Made by a program: the position numbers and the translations under genes. A stretch of DNA of 64,000 nt. Origin: Vampirovibrionales bacterium (GTDB lineage Bacteria; Cyanobacteriota; Vampirovibrionia; Vampirovibrionales; Vampirovibrionaceae). The stretch spans positions 61,315-125,314 of the forward strand of contig JADJRF010000001.1 of the NCBI GenBank assembly GCA_016712355.1, given 5' to 3'. A model generated the notes under the pieces. It was not told where the DNA came from, made no database searches, and worked only from the letters and a program-made list of their open reading frames with translations. This document shows positions 16,832 to 24,754 of the stretch, in pieces (within the stretch, counting starts at the first letter, position 1; each line of letters starts with the position of its first letter).

Positions 16832-17113
16832 ATGCAGAATCAGTACAAGGTCGTGCGTAGTAACGGTATCTATTTCGTCGTGCCGGCCAGCAAGGACATG
16901 GCCGGCACGCAGTTTGGCAAGCCAGGCGACAAAGCCGAGTGCTTACGCGTGGCCGAACGGCTGGCAACGATGTCGGCGCGCAAGGCGAACGGCGGCAAGA
17001 AGGGCGCACACATTGTCGAGCGGATTGGCGACAGCTTTTCGGTGATGGAAGCTGATGTCGTCAACGATGTCGATCTGGAGCCTGACGAGTACCAGGACGA
17101 CGAAGATGAGTGA
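16832..17113 (+). CDS. Hypothetical acidic-tailed protein, 93 aa
   Basis: Strong ribosome site AAAAGGAGGGG. The N-terminus has a small beta hairpin (YKVVRSNGIYFVVPAS), then a Lys-rich helix and a highly acidic C-terminus (DLEPDEYQDDEDE). No family recognised. Such acidic tails often accompany nucleic-acid mimicry or chaperone contact, but that is speculation. Confidence 0.5.
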   Translation: MQNQYKVVRSNGIYFVVPASKDMAGTQFGKPGDKAECLRVAERLATMSARKANGGKKGAHIVERIGDSFSVMEADVVNDVDLEPDEYQDDEDE

Positions 17114-17321
17114 GCTAACACAGCGCGTGCGGTACGTCTGGGCGATGCCGGCGCCGATCCGCATCAAATCGACCGGGCAGACCGGCAAGTTGTCGATGAT
17201 CGCCTATGGCGCCCTGGTCACGGAACAGGGCGCCGATGACATCCTGTGGGTCAAGCTCGACAGCACAGGCGAGCTTGTGAAGGTGTACGGCGTCGATGCC
17301 GAGCGCATCGGGGAGGGGTAG
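17106..17321 (+). CDS. Hypothetical protein, 71 aa
   Basis: Starts inside the end of the preceding gene. Beta-rich, containing GKLSMIAYGALVTEQGADD then ILWVKLDSTGELVKVYG, which reads like a small barrel. No family recognised. Confidence 0.45.
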   Translation: MSELTQRVRYVWAMPAPIRIKSTGQTGKLSMIAYGALVTEQGADDILWVKLDSTGELVKVYGVDAERIGEG

Positions 17322-17324
17322 CGA

Positions 17325-17777
17325 ATGCCTGAGTACACGTTTCCTGTCGCCTACCTGATTGACGAAGAACTGGACAGCCGGTTTGCCGGCAAGGAAGGCG
17401 ATTTGGCGTGGCTGCGCCAGCATCTGCGCGATGCTTCGTGCGTCGTCTTCAACGCCCCGCGCCCGCTGCGGTACGAGTACAGCGACAGCAGCGACGAGTG
17501 CGGCCGGCAGATACCTGGATTGCCGACCGGTTTCTTTGCGGCGGCGGTGTGGCCTATGCGCGACGCGTGGAATGCCCGCTGCGTCAAAAGCAACCACGAA
17601 GACAAGGCTTGCGTGCTGCGCCTGGTAACGCAAGCGCAGGCAAGGCAGATGGTCATTGACGATCTGCCCGATAAATACCGGGAGACCTGGCTGGCAAACG
17701 GGCTGGTCGATGCGCATTGGCGGGCGTCGTTTGCCAATCGGTTCGGCGGTACGGAAACTGACGTGGTGACGCCGTGA
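17325..17777 (+). CDS. Hypothetical protein, 150 aa
   Basis: ATG after GGGGAGGGGTAGCG. Mixed sequence with Cys residues (DASCVVFNAP, SDECGRQ, NARCVKS, DKACVLR) spaced too irregularly for a standard zinc finger. The stop overlaps the GTG of the methyltransferase gene. Confidence 0.5.
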   Translation: MPEYTFPVAYLIDEELDSRFAGKEGDLAWLRQHLRDASCVVFNAPRPLRYEYSDSSDECGRQIPGLPTGFFAAAVWPMRDAWNARCVKSNHEDKACVLRLVTQAQARQMVIDDLPDKYRETWLANGLVDAHWRASFANRFGGTETDVVTP

Positions 17778-18808
17778 AGACCCCCAAGACGCACTACATC
17801 GCACCATCGACGCCGCGCGTCCCCGGCGCTATCCACCACTGCGCGTGTGGGCAAGACGCGCGTTACGTGCCGGCGACAGAAGACGCCGCGCAAGTCACGT
17901 GCGGCGCGTGTGCGCGTGTCCTCGACAGCAAGCACGCCCGCACCAAGACCAGCGCGTTTGGCGTGAGCCGGCGGGAACGGCACGACGCGTCTGCGTTCTA
18001 CGGGCGCGCCATTTACGGCGACGCCGCGCCGAGCACGCCGCAAAACGGCGTGGAAGCCCCAGAAACGGCGCTGGAGGGCTGGATCGATAAAGTATACCTC
18101 GATGACGCTCGACGCATGACGGCGACCCCACAGGGCGGCGTAGCGTTGGCGTTTACGTCGCCGCCGTACAACGTCGGCAAAGAGTACGACGCCGATCTGT
18201 CGTTTGACGACTATCGCCAGTTGCTGCGCGATGTGGCCGCCGAGGTGTACCGTGTGTTGATGCCGGGCGGTCGCTATGTGGTCAACGTCGCCAACCTGGG
18301 ACGTAAGCCTTACATCCCTTTGCACGCGATGATCTGGCAGGACATGCAGGCGACGGGCTGGCTGCCGATGGGTGAGATCATCTGGCGGAAGGCGAAGGGC
18401 GCCGGCGGTAGTTGTGCGTGGGGAAGCTGGCGCAGCGCACGCGCCCCGCGCTTGCGCGACGTACATGAATACCTGCTCGTCTTTGCCAAAGAGCAGTACG
18501 GGCGCGCCGCCAAAGGCGTGTCGGACATCGGGCGCGACGAGTTTATGAACTCTACGCTGTCAGTCTGGGAGATCGCGCCGGAGTCGGCCAGGCGCGTCGG
18601 GCACCCGGCGCCGTTTCCGCTGGCGCTGGCTGAGCGGGTGATTCGGCTCTACAGCTATCGCGGCGATGTCGTGCTTGACCCGTTTGCCGGCAGCGGCACG
18701 ACCCTGGTCGCCGCCAAGCGCACAGGCCGGCACTACGTCGGCTACGACATCATGCCGGAATATGTGGCGCTGGCAGAAAGTCGCCTCAATCGCACAACTG
18801 TGCTATAA
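17774..18808 (+). CDS. Beta-class DNA methyltransferase with N-terminal zinc ribbon
   Basis: 344 residues. TSPPYN at about 128-133 precedes LDPFAGSGTT at 301-310, the beta-class order, so it targets adenine N6 or cytosine N4. The N-terminus carries a C-x-C...C-x2-C ribbon (HCACGQ, TCGACAR) not needed for catalysis, which may aid DNA recognition. Last gene of the MoxR/VWA unit, directly before a strong terminator. Confidence 0.86.
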   Translation: MKTPKTHYIAPSTPRVPGAIHHCACGQDARYVPATEDAAQVTCGACARVLDSKHARTKTSAFGVSRRERHDASAFYGRAIYGDAAPSTPQNGVEAPETALEGWIDKVYLDDARRMTATPQGGVALAFTSPPYNVGKEYDADLSFDDYRQLLRDVAAEVYRVLMPGGRYVVNVANLGRKPYIPLHAMIWQDMQATGWLPMGEIIWRKAKGAGGSCAWGSWRSARAPRLRDVHEYLLVFAKEQYGRAAKGVSDIGRDEFMNSTLSVWEIAPESARRVGHPAPFPLALAERVIRLYSYRGDVVLDPFAGSGTTLVAAKRTGRHYVGYDIMPEYVALAESRLNRTTVL

Positions 18809-18861
18809 TCACGGCGTGCGTATCCCTTCTTACATCCTTCCTTCCTCACCCTCTTTCCTCT

Positions 18862-18896
18862 AGCCCGGCCCGAATACCAGCGGGCCGGGCTGCTTT
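18862..18896 (+). terminator. Rho-independent terminator
   Basis: Stem AGCCCGGCCCG paired with CGGGCCGGGCT, 8-base loop, followed by GCTTTT. It ends the 13668-18808 unit. Confidence 0.85.
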
Positions 18897-18944
18897 TATG
18901 CCTGTAGTCCTTTTTTTATTCCGGTGATCATTCTGCAATTACAA

Positions 18945-18973
18945 TTGACATTTTTTAGGCTATGTGGTATTAT
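18945..18973 (+). promoter_or_regulatory. Sigma70-type promoter for the 19029-28951 unit
   Basis: TTGACA, 17 bases, TATTAT, with TATGTGG directly before and TTTTC after the -10, 56 bases before the start at 19029. Confidence 0.82.
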
Positions 18974-19028
18974 TTTCTCTGGCAATGTGGATCGTTTGGG
19001 GGTGACGCCCCAGGAAGGATAGATCGCG

Positions 19029-20201
19029 ATGGCAGACATTCTAGCAGTCGAGGACGAGCAAGTCTCTGAGCGTGAAAGCGACTTGCTCGAACGCTACGTC
19101 GTGTTGATTGAGTGGTCTGATGGCCGGCGCGTGGACGGCAAGAGCGTCCAGCCGCCCACCAAGTGGTACCGGATGCTGCATAAGTTCGGCATCCGCGTGC
19201 GCACAGAAGACGAAGCCGCCGAGAACGTGGTTGAAAGCCGGCTGGACGCCAAGAAATCGACCGTGATCGTCCAGGAAGGGGCGATCATCACGTTTAGCTA
19301 CTCGCTGGCGCGCCTGATCGCGGCGCGCTTGATGCGCGGCATCGAGGTCGAGAAGCACCAGTACGAGGAGGTCAACGGAAAGCGGCGGATCGTCGCCGTG
19401 ACGAAGGAGACGATCCGCCCGGCGCTGGTGCTCTTTGGCCGGCTCGACCTGGAGAAGAATTTTGAGCCTTCGTTGTCGGACATCCGCGCGCTGGAGCACA
19501 TCGAGCATGTGCATGGCAAGCGCGGGCGGAAGGCGACGCCCTCGGATTGGGCCGTCACCTGCTACGAGTGCATGGCGACGCACAACGTGCAGGAGAGCGC
19601 GCCCACGTCGTGTCCGGTCTGCAACGGCGTGCAGATCGAATATCAGCCCGGTTCGGTGCAGACCTTCCGGGACGATCCAGAAGTCTCCCCGCTGTACTTC
19701 TGGCTGCGGACGCGCTTTGCGTCCGGCGCGTTTCAATTCCCATTGATGGCCGACGGCGGCGCGCACGCATCGCCTGACTACAGGATTTCCGCCGACTGGC
19801 AGCGGGAGGTGGCGTTTACGTTCCTCGATTCGCCGCTGGTCGCGCAGATGGAAGCGTTGCACTTGAGCCGGGAAACGCAGTTGGCGTTCCTGGACGCGGC
19901 CTACACGGTGCGCAGCGTCTGGAGTGACAAGCGCCGCATGAATGCGCGCTTGGAGGCCGTGACGGCCTTCCTCGTCGCCAACAATGACCCGGCAGCGTTG
20001 CTGGAAATCTCCATGTCGGAGATGCCGCAGCCCGACCTGTTCGACCTAGCCGGCATGACCGGCAAAGATCAGGCGGCGGCGCTGATGGTGGCGTTCCTGG
20101 CGCGGCAGCACGGCGGCGCCGGCGAGGATGGCGTTGTCGTGGAGGTGCCGGCGGTCAAGACGCCCGGCAAGGCGGTCTCGATTCGCAAGTCGATTGTGTA
20201 G
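19029..20201 (+). CDS. Hypothetical protein with central zinc ribbon, 390 aa
   Basis: ATG after CAGGAAGGATAG. Acidic N-terminus, then a mixed domain. Residues about 178-200 contain CYECMATHNVQESAPTSCPV plus C, a two-knuckle zinc ribbon. The C-terminal part is helical, with an Ala/Gly-rich end. It is the first gene of a unit with a sliding clamp and nucleotide enzymes, so a replication role is plausible, but I recognise no family. Confidence 0.5.
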   Translation: MADILAVEDEQVSERESDLLERYVVLIEWSDGRRVDGKSVQPPTKWYRMLHKFGIRVRTEDEAAENVVESRLDAKKSTVIVQEGAIITFSYSLARLIAARLMRGIEVEKHQYEEVNGKRRIVAVTKETIRPALVLFGRLDLEKNFEPSLSDIRALEHIEHVHGKRGRKATPSDWAVTCYECMATHNVQESAPTSCPVCNGVQIEYQPGSVQTFRDDPEVSPLYFWLRTRFASGAFQFPLMADGGAHASPDYRISADWQREVAFTFLDSPLVAQMEALHLSRETQLAFLDAAYTVRSVWSDKRRMNARLEAVTAFLVANNDPAALLEISMSEMPQPDLFDLAGMTGKDQAAALMVAFLARQHGGAGEDGVVVEVPAVKTPGKAVSIRKSIV

Positions 20202-20217
20202 TGAAAGGAAACGAACC

Positions 20218-20595
20218 GTGAGAATCCCGTCTGATGAACCTGGCGCGAAGGCAAAGGTCAAGGCGTCCGTTGAGCGGTTGGTGGAAATGCTTAACGCGCT
20301 CAACATCTCGATTGCCGGCACGCCGGCTGCGTTTACTGTTGAGTACCTGTATTGGTATTGGTTTCAACCCAGGGTGTTACTGGTCGTAGGTAGCATCAAG
20401 TACGAGGTGCTTCTCTTGAGCTTCACGCAAGCGTCGGTGCTCGTAAAGTGCATGTCGCCATACTCGGCGAAGTACTTCCGCTTGGTGGAATGGGCGACGC
20501 CGGAAGAACGGATTTTCGACTGGCTTCAACCGGCGCTCACGGTGACGATGGCAAGCGTCGAGCGGTCGTATCGAGTGTATCTGGAGGGAAAATAA
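20218..20595 (+). CDS. Hypothetical protein, 125 aa
   Basis: GTG start after GAAAGGAAACGAACC. Helical N-terminus (AKVKASVERLVEMLNALNIS) and an aromatic, beta-rich centre (VEYLYWYWFQPRVLLVVGSI) that looks like a soluble sheet rather than a membrane span. No function recognised. Two bases from the next gene. Confidence 0.5.
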   Translation: MRIPSDEPGAKAKVKASVERLVEMLNALNISIAGTPAAFTVEYLYWYWFQPRVLLVVGSIKYEVLLLSFTQASVLVKCMSPYSAKYFRLVEWATPEERIFDWLQPALTVTMASVERSYRVYLEGK

Positions 20596-20596
20596 A

Positions 20597-21238
20597 GTGG
20601 ATGAAATCAGGAAAGTAACAGGGGAACAGGCGGCGCAGCGCGCTATCCTGTCGCAAATCGAAGATGAGATCAAGCGGCGCGGCGGCCCGCCATCCTACAA
20701 GGGCGTGCCGCTTAGCCGGCGGTACATTTTTGACTCAGGCGTCGGCGCGGCGCGGTTGTACTTTGTGGATTGCGAGGAAGGCGCCGAGCTTTATCTGGAA
20801 GTGTACGAGTCGGCAGAGCCGGATACTGTCGTGGCGCGGGCGCTCGACCCGGCAGACAAAAAGACGAGCCGGCGTTTCTATGGCAGCAAAGCATCGATGG
20901 TGATTCAGCCAATTGTCGATTACCTGTTTGGCGTCGCGGAGAACCGCGTGCGCCAGCGGGAGATTAACGACGCGTACCGCGCCGGCCGGGAAGCGATGGC
21001 GGTGAAAACGCGCGCATACGCATGGGATCACATGGACACGGCAAAGGTGCGCCATGATGTGCTGGAAATCGATCTCGGTGAAGGCGCGACAGCGCGCATG
21101 GAGTTTTATCTTCAGGAGATGGCGCCGATGTACAAGGCGTCGCTGACCTTCCTGACGCCGACAGACGCCGGCATCGACGCCGTGATCGAGCGCCTGCATA
21201 CGTTGGCGAGACTCAGCAGGCAGGGGAGCACGTTGTGA
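20597..21238 (+). CDS. Hypothetical protein, 213 aa
   Basis: GTG start (an ATG lies one codon later). Alpha/beta sequence with no recognised motif. The N-terminus is a basic helix and the middle has AGREAMAVKTRAYAWDHMDT. Immediately upstream of a coiled-coil protein in the same unit. Confidence 0.45.
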   Translation: MDEIRKVTGEQAAQRAILSQIEDEIKRRGGPPSYKGVPLSRRYIFDSGVGAARLYFVDCEEGAELYLEVYESAEPDTVVARALDPADKKTSRRFYGSKASMVIQPIVDYLFGVAENRVRQREINDAYRAGREAMAVKTRAYAWDHMDTAKVRHDVLEIDLGEGATARMEFYLQEMAPMYKASLTFLTPTDAGIDAVIERLHTLARLSRQGSTL

Positions 21239-21804
21239 GAGCGATCCGCACCGAAGCGCAACTGCGCGCCGAGATCGAGCGACTGGAGAAGAAGATCGCA
21301 CGCCTGACGCCCAGAGCCGACAGGGAAGACGAGCTTGCCTATCATTTCACGCACGGCGTCGGCAACATGACGGCAGGGCAAGCCGGGCGCCGGCAACGCA
21401 GCCACGACGCACAGCGCAAGGCCATTGGGGATCGGTTGCGGGCACAGAAAGACCTGGCCTACCTGCGCAATCGGCTGGCAAACTTCGAGGCCGGCGAGTG
21501 CCATGCGGACGGCCAGCCACGCGCCGACGCGCCGAGCCGACAGGTGCGTAAGCGCGTCACCGACGTGTACGCGGCGTACATCCGCGCGCACGTGAAGAAG
21601 GGCGATACTGTCGAGTTCATGCCTAACCCGCAAAGAACTGTCGTGCGCCGGCTGAATCCGAAAACGGTGACGCTGGAGCCGCACGGCACGACTTGGAGCT
21701 ACACCGACATTCGCCCCTACAAGCCGGACGGATCGCAGTACAGCGACCGCGAGATCGGGCAAGCGGTCGCAGCGTGGGCAAGGGCGGAAGGCATTTCGAT
21801 CTAG
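21235..21804 (+). CDS. Coiled-coil protein, 189 aa
   Basis: GTGA overlap with the preceding gene. Residues 8-25 (AQLRAEIERLEKKIARL) and 60-90 form coiled-coil helices. The C-terminal part (GDTVEFMPNPQRTVVRRLNP) is a small beta domain that could be SH3-like. No known family. Confidence 0.5.
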   Translation: MRAIRTEAQLRAEIERLEKKIARLTPRADREDELAYHFTHGVGNMTAGQAGRRQRSHDAQRKAIGDRLRAQKDLAYLRNRLANFEAGECHADGQPRADAPSRQVRKRVTDVYAAYIRAHVKKGDTVEFMPNPQRTVVRRLNPKTVTLEPHGTTWSYTDIRPYKPDGSQYSDREIGQAVAAWARAEGISI

Positions 21805-21814
21805 GGGAGGCGCG

Positions 21815-22060
21815 ATGTACCAAGTCAGAGTGCAGATCATGCAGGACGAGCGGGCGGTGACGGCGCCGGTCGATCTTCACGACGCCAAGAGCTTTCAGGA
21901 TGCGATGGCGTTCCTGAGCGCGCTCATCAAGATTGCCGGCGTGGATACGTGGTACGGCAATCCGCAACTGGAAGCCCTACGCATCCAGCCGCTGGAGTTG
22001 CCGGCGGAAGCGCGGGCAATGGCCGACGAGATCATTGCCCACTTGGGGCTGAACCGGTAG
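21815..22060 (+). CDS. Hypothetical protein, 81 aa
   Basis: ATG after GGGGAGGCGCG. A compact beta-alpha protein (MYQVRVQIMQDERAV...AKSFQDAMAFLSALIKIAG). No motif recognised. Followed by a 46-base gap with a poly-T run and a second ribosome site. Confidence 0.45.
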   Translation: MYQVRVQIMQDERAVTAPVDLHDAKSFQDAMAFLSALIKIAGVDTWYGNPQLEALRIQPLELPAEARAMADEIIAHLGLNR

Positions 22061-22106
22061 TTTTTTTTGAGTCGAGTATTTCTGTAGGCATAAAAGGGGT
22101 GACAGT

Positions 22107-22475
22107 ATGTGCGAAGGAATTGACAGAGTGCAGGAACTCAAACGCCGCCTGGCGTTCTTGGAGAGTGGCGGTGGTAAATCGGAAGCGGTGCTCGATCAGG
22201 CGTTTGGCATCTACAACGAAGCCGCCGGCTACATCAAGGCGCTGGAAGAAGTGCAGGCCGGCGTCAAGGGCATGGTCGAAGAAATCTTTGCTGAGCTTCT
22301 GATCAGCAAGTTTGACGCGCCGAGCGGCAAAGCGGCAGTACGCGCTAGCTACAGCCGCGTCGCCTACGACACGAATGGTCTCGACGCACTGGCGCAGAGC
22401 AACCCGGTGATCGGACTGGCGTTGGAACCGTACCGCAAAGTTACCGAAGTGCCGGGTACGCTTCAGATTCGATAG
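22107..22475 (+). CDS. Hypothetical protein, 122 aa
   Basis: ATG after AAAAGGGGTGACAGT, the same ribosome-site pattern as the gene at 11488. N-terminal coiled helix (IDRVQELKRRLAFLE), then a C-terminal region SYSRVAYDTNGLDALAQSNP that looks conserved in style with phage single-strand-annealing accessory or PD-(D/E)XK-associated proteins. I cannot confirm this, so the function stays open. Confidence 0.45.
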   Translation: MCEGIDRVQELKRRLAFLESGGGKSEAVLDQAFGIYNEAAGYIKALEEVQAGVKGMVEEIFAELLISKFDAPSGKAAVRASYSRVAYDTNGLDALAQSNPVIGLALEPYRKVTEVPGTLQIR

Positions 22476-22487
22476 GGGAGGTGCAAA

Positions 22488-22883
22488 GTGGGATTGACAA
22501 CATCGCACGAATGCTGGAGTGGGTCATACGGTGCGTTTCGTCGCTGGCGCAACGCACTGGCGGCAGCAGCCGGATACCAGATCGGATTGTACGAAGACGG
22601 AAATCCAATTCCGGTTCTGGACTGGGACAGCCTGCCCGATGGGGTGTTGGCGGGCGAATGGCCGGCGACGCCGGATGATCCGCTGCTCGTCCTGCTTGCT
22701 CACTCTGACTGTGAGGGCTGGATCAGATCGGCGCAGGCGGCGCCGTTGGCAGACCGACTTGCGGAGTTGATCGAGAAATTGCCGCCCGATACGGCGGATG
22801 CGATCTGGCGACGCCGAACCGAAGAATTTGTCGCCGGCCTACGCAAAGCGGCGGAAGCCGGCGAGGACGTGGAGTTTTTCTAA
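22488..22883 (+). CDS. Conserved phage protein of unknown function, 131 aa
   Basis: GTG start. The sequence GLTTSHECWSGSYGAFRRWR, later DDPLLVLLAHSDCEG and then ADRLAEL, matches from memory a family seen in many actinobacterial phages and in their hosts, with conserved Cys, Trp, His-Ser-Asp-Cys and Leu-rich helix. The HSDC segment suggests metal binding. Function undescribed to my knowledge. Confidence 0.6.
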   Translation: MGLTTSHECWSGSYGAFRRWRNALAAAAGYQIGLYEDGNPIPVLDWDSLPDGVLAGEWPATPDDPLLVLLAHSDCEGWIRSAQAAPLADRLAELIEKLPPDTADAIWRRRTEEFVAGLRKAAEAGEDVEFF

Positions 22884-22895
22884 GAGACAACGCCG

Positions 22896-23474
22896 ATGGC
22901 ATCGGGCAACACACACGCACGCGTCGCCTACGCACTTCAGGCGCCTATCACGCTGGCTGGCATCGTCGTCGCCATCAACTACGACGATGCGCAGTTGGGC
23001 GCCGGTCTCGTCATCGGCGGGCTGGTGGGCATTATCATCACGCCCGACATCGATCACCACGTGGTGACGCACGAAGAACTGCGCTTCTACCAGGTGGGTG
23101 AGGTGGTCGGCGTGCTGTGGCAATGGCTGTGGGCAGGATACGAGATCGTTGTGCCTCACCGTGGCATCTCCCACGTGCCCGTCATCGGCACACTGACGCG
23201 GGCGATCTATCTGGCGGTGATTGCGCGGGTGCTGCTGTGGGTGGCGGCGGGCATCGCCGGCGACTGGTGCGTGCTGAATGCGTGCGATGTGCAGCCGGTG
23301 ACTGTCGGCGCACTGTGGGATATAGCGGTGATCTTTCACCGCTTTTGGTTGGGCGTGCTGGCCGGCTGGATCGTGCAGGACTTGGGGCACTTGCTCTTTG
23401 ACCTGCCGCCGTTGGCGCTGGCCGGCGCGGTTGGGTTGATCGTAGTTGTCGTCATGGTAATTTTTGGCGCGTGA
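22896..23474 (+). CDS. DUF2227-like membrane metal-binding protein
   Basis: 192 residues with several hydrophobic spans. The order MASGNTHARVAYAL, TPDIDHH, WQWLWAGYE, PHRGISHVPVIGTL and DLGHLLFDLPP matches the DUF2227 group, whose His/Asp pairs are laid out like membrane metal-dependent hydrolases. It probably sits in the inner membrane. A palindromic repeat encodes part of its last loop. No substrate can be named. Confidence 0.72.
   Translation: MASGNTHARVAYALQAPITLAGIVVAINYDDAQLGAGLVIGGLVGIIITPDIDHHVVTHEELRFYQVGEVVGVLWQWLWAGYEIVVPHRGISHVPVIGTLTRAIYLAVIARVLLWVAAGIAGDWCVLNACDVQPVTVGALWDIAVIFHRFWLGVLAGWIVQDLGHLLFDLPPLALAGAVGLIVVVVMVIFGA
23325..23342. repeat. Dispersed palindrome, GATCTTT type, in the DUF2227-like gene
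   Basis: GCGGTGATCTTTCACCGC, an 18-base palindrome, here read in a different frame from other copies (AVIFHR). It lies in a loop before the last membrane span. Confidence 0.75.
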
Positions 23475-23486
23475 AAGGAATCAACG

Positions 23487-24677
23487 ATGGAGAGTGTACT
23501 GAAGGCAAATCGAGAACAGTTGCTGGCGGCGGTGAAGCTGGCGATTCGCTTCCACCAAAAGAGCTTCGGCCCGCTGGACGGGATGCTGCTGATCGAGGGC
23601 GGCGACCGCGGCGTGACGGTGAGCGGCATCAATCCTGGAGAGCGGCGCATCGACGCGACGATTGGCTGCGAACCGTTGGCCGATACATGGCCGGAAGGAG
23701 TCTTTGTCAGCGGCAAGTTGCTGAGTGAAATTCTTGGTTTGTTGCCGTCCCCGATGGTGCGCATCGGGTGGAACGACAAGACGATGGCGGTCGAGGGGTA
23801 CGGAATCGATGGACGCAGCGACGCCACGACGCTCAAGGTGCGCCAGGACAACGCAACGCGGGCATTGCTCAAGTCGGCGCCAGATGACGAGGCGCCGTAC
23901 TTCCTGATCGGCGCAGCGGAGTTTGGCGCGCTGGCGGGGCTGGCGACGACGGCGCGCTCTGGCGACGAAAGCCGGCCGACGTTGACCGGCGTGCGCATCG
24001 AGCTTATGCCCGACGACGACAACGACACGGCGCGACTGGCGTTTGTCTGCACGGACGGATACCGCTTGGTCAAGGCCACGACGCGCGTGCCTTATGCCGG
24101 TGACGGCAAGCGACCGATCAATCTATTGGCGCCTGGCGTTGAGATGACGCACATGGCCGGTCAACGTGGGGTTGGTGATCTGAAGTTTGTGCTGTTCGAA
24201 AACAAGATCGAGGTGAGCGGGCTGTTGGCTGGCGACATCGCGTTTCGGTTGGTGACGCACCTATCGGACGGGAATTATCCGAACTACGCCGCCATTATTC
24301 CCAACGTGGCCGGCGAGGTGATGGAGGTCGATCTGCGTGAGTTTCGCCGGCATCTGGCGACGGCGAAATCATTCAAGCGCGACGATCTGCGCGTGGACTT
24401 CGAGTTTGGCGCGGACGCTGTGCAGTTGCGATGCAAGGATGACGAGAAGGGCGATTTCGAGTCGCGGTGTCCAATTACGCGGTTGGGCACGACTGAGCCG
24501 GTCTCGATGGCGATGAACATGGCGTATCTGGAAAGCGCCGTGACTGGGCTGCTCGACCTGGGCATTGACGATCCGACGATGCACTATCACGCCGACAATC
24601 GCCCGTTCGTGCTGAAAGGCGAGAAGGATCACATGAGCGCTGTGGTGGTGGTCATGCCGATGATCATTCCAAAGTAG
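23487..24677 (+). CDS. dnaN: DNA polymerase III beta sliding clamp
   Basis: 396 residues, slightly longer than the bacterial clamp (about 370). It shows the three-domain pattern with recognisable landmarks: CTDGYRLVKATT (as TDGHRLA in domain II), DGNYPNYAAIIPN at the domain II/III junction and the C-terminal VVVMPMIIP that mirrors the MPMRL terminus. It should encircle DNA and tether a polymerase. A phage-owned clamp implies a dedicated replication machine, with other genes beyond the window. The clamp-binding pocket is not verifiable by eye. Confidence 0.85.
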   Translation: MESVLKANREQLLAAVKLAIRFHQKSFGPLDGMLLIEGGDRGVTVSGINPGERRIDATIGCEPLADTWPEGVFVSGKLLSEILGLLPSPMVRIGWNDKTMAVEGYGIDGRSDATTLKVRQDNATRALLKSAPDDEAPYFLIGAAEFGALAGLATTARSGDESRPTLTGVRIELMPDDDNDTARLAFVCTDGYRLVKATTRVPYAGDGKRPINLLAPGVEMTHMAGQRGVGDLKFVLFENKIEVSGLLAGDIAFRLVTHLSDGNYPNYAAIIPNVAGEVMEVDLREFRRHLATAKSFKRDDLRVDFEFGADAVQLRCKDDEKGDFESRCPITRLGTTEPVSMAMNMAYLESAVTGLLDLGIDDPTMHYHADNRPFVLKGEKDHMSAVVVVMPMIIPK

Positions 24678-24684
24678 GCGCGGA

Positions 24685-24700
24685 TATTCCTTGAGGAATA
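24685..24700. repeat. Inverted repeat TATTCCTTGAGGAATA after dnaN
   Basis: Perfect 6-bp stem (TATTCC with GGAATA) and 4-base loop. It is the same design as the hairpins over ribosome sites at 31561 and 43545. Here it sits 8 bases after the dnaN stop and just before a TTGACG hexamer, 54 bases upstream of thyX. Confidence 0.6.
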
Positions 24701-24754
24701 ATTGACGGCGTGATATTCTGTACGGCATAAGAATCGACAATCGAAAGGAGCAAC

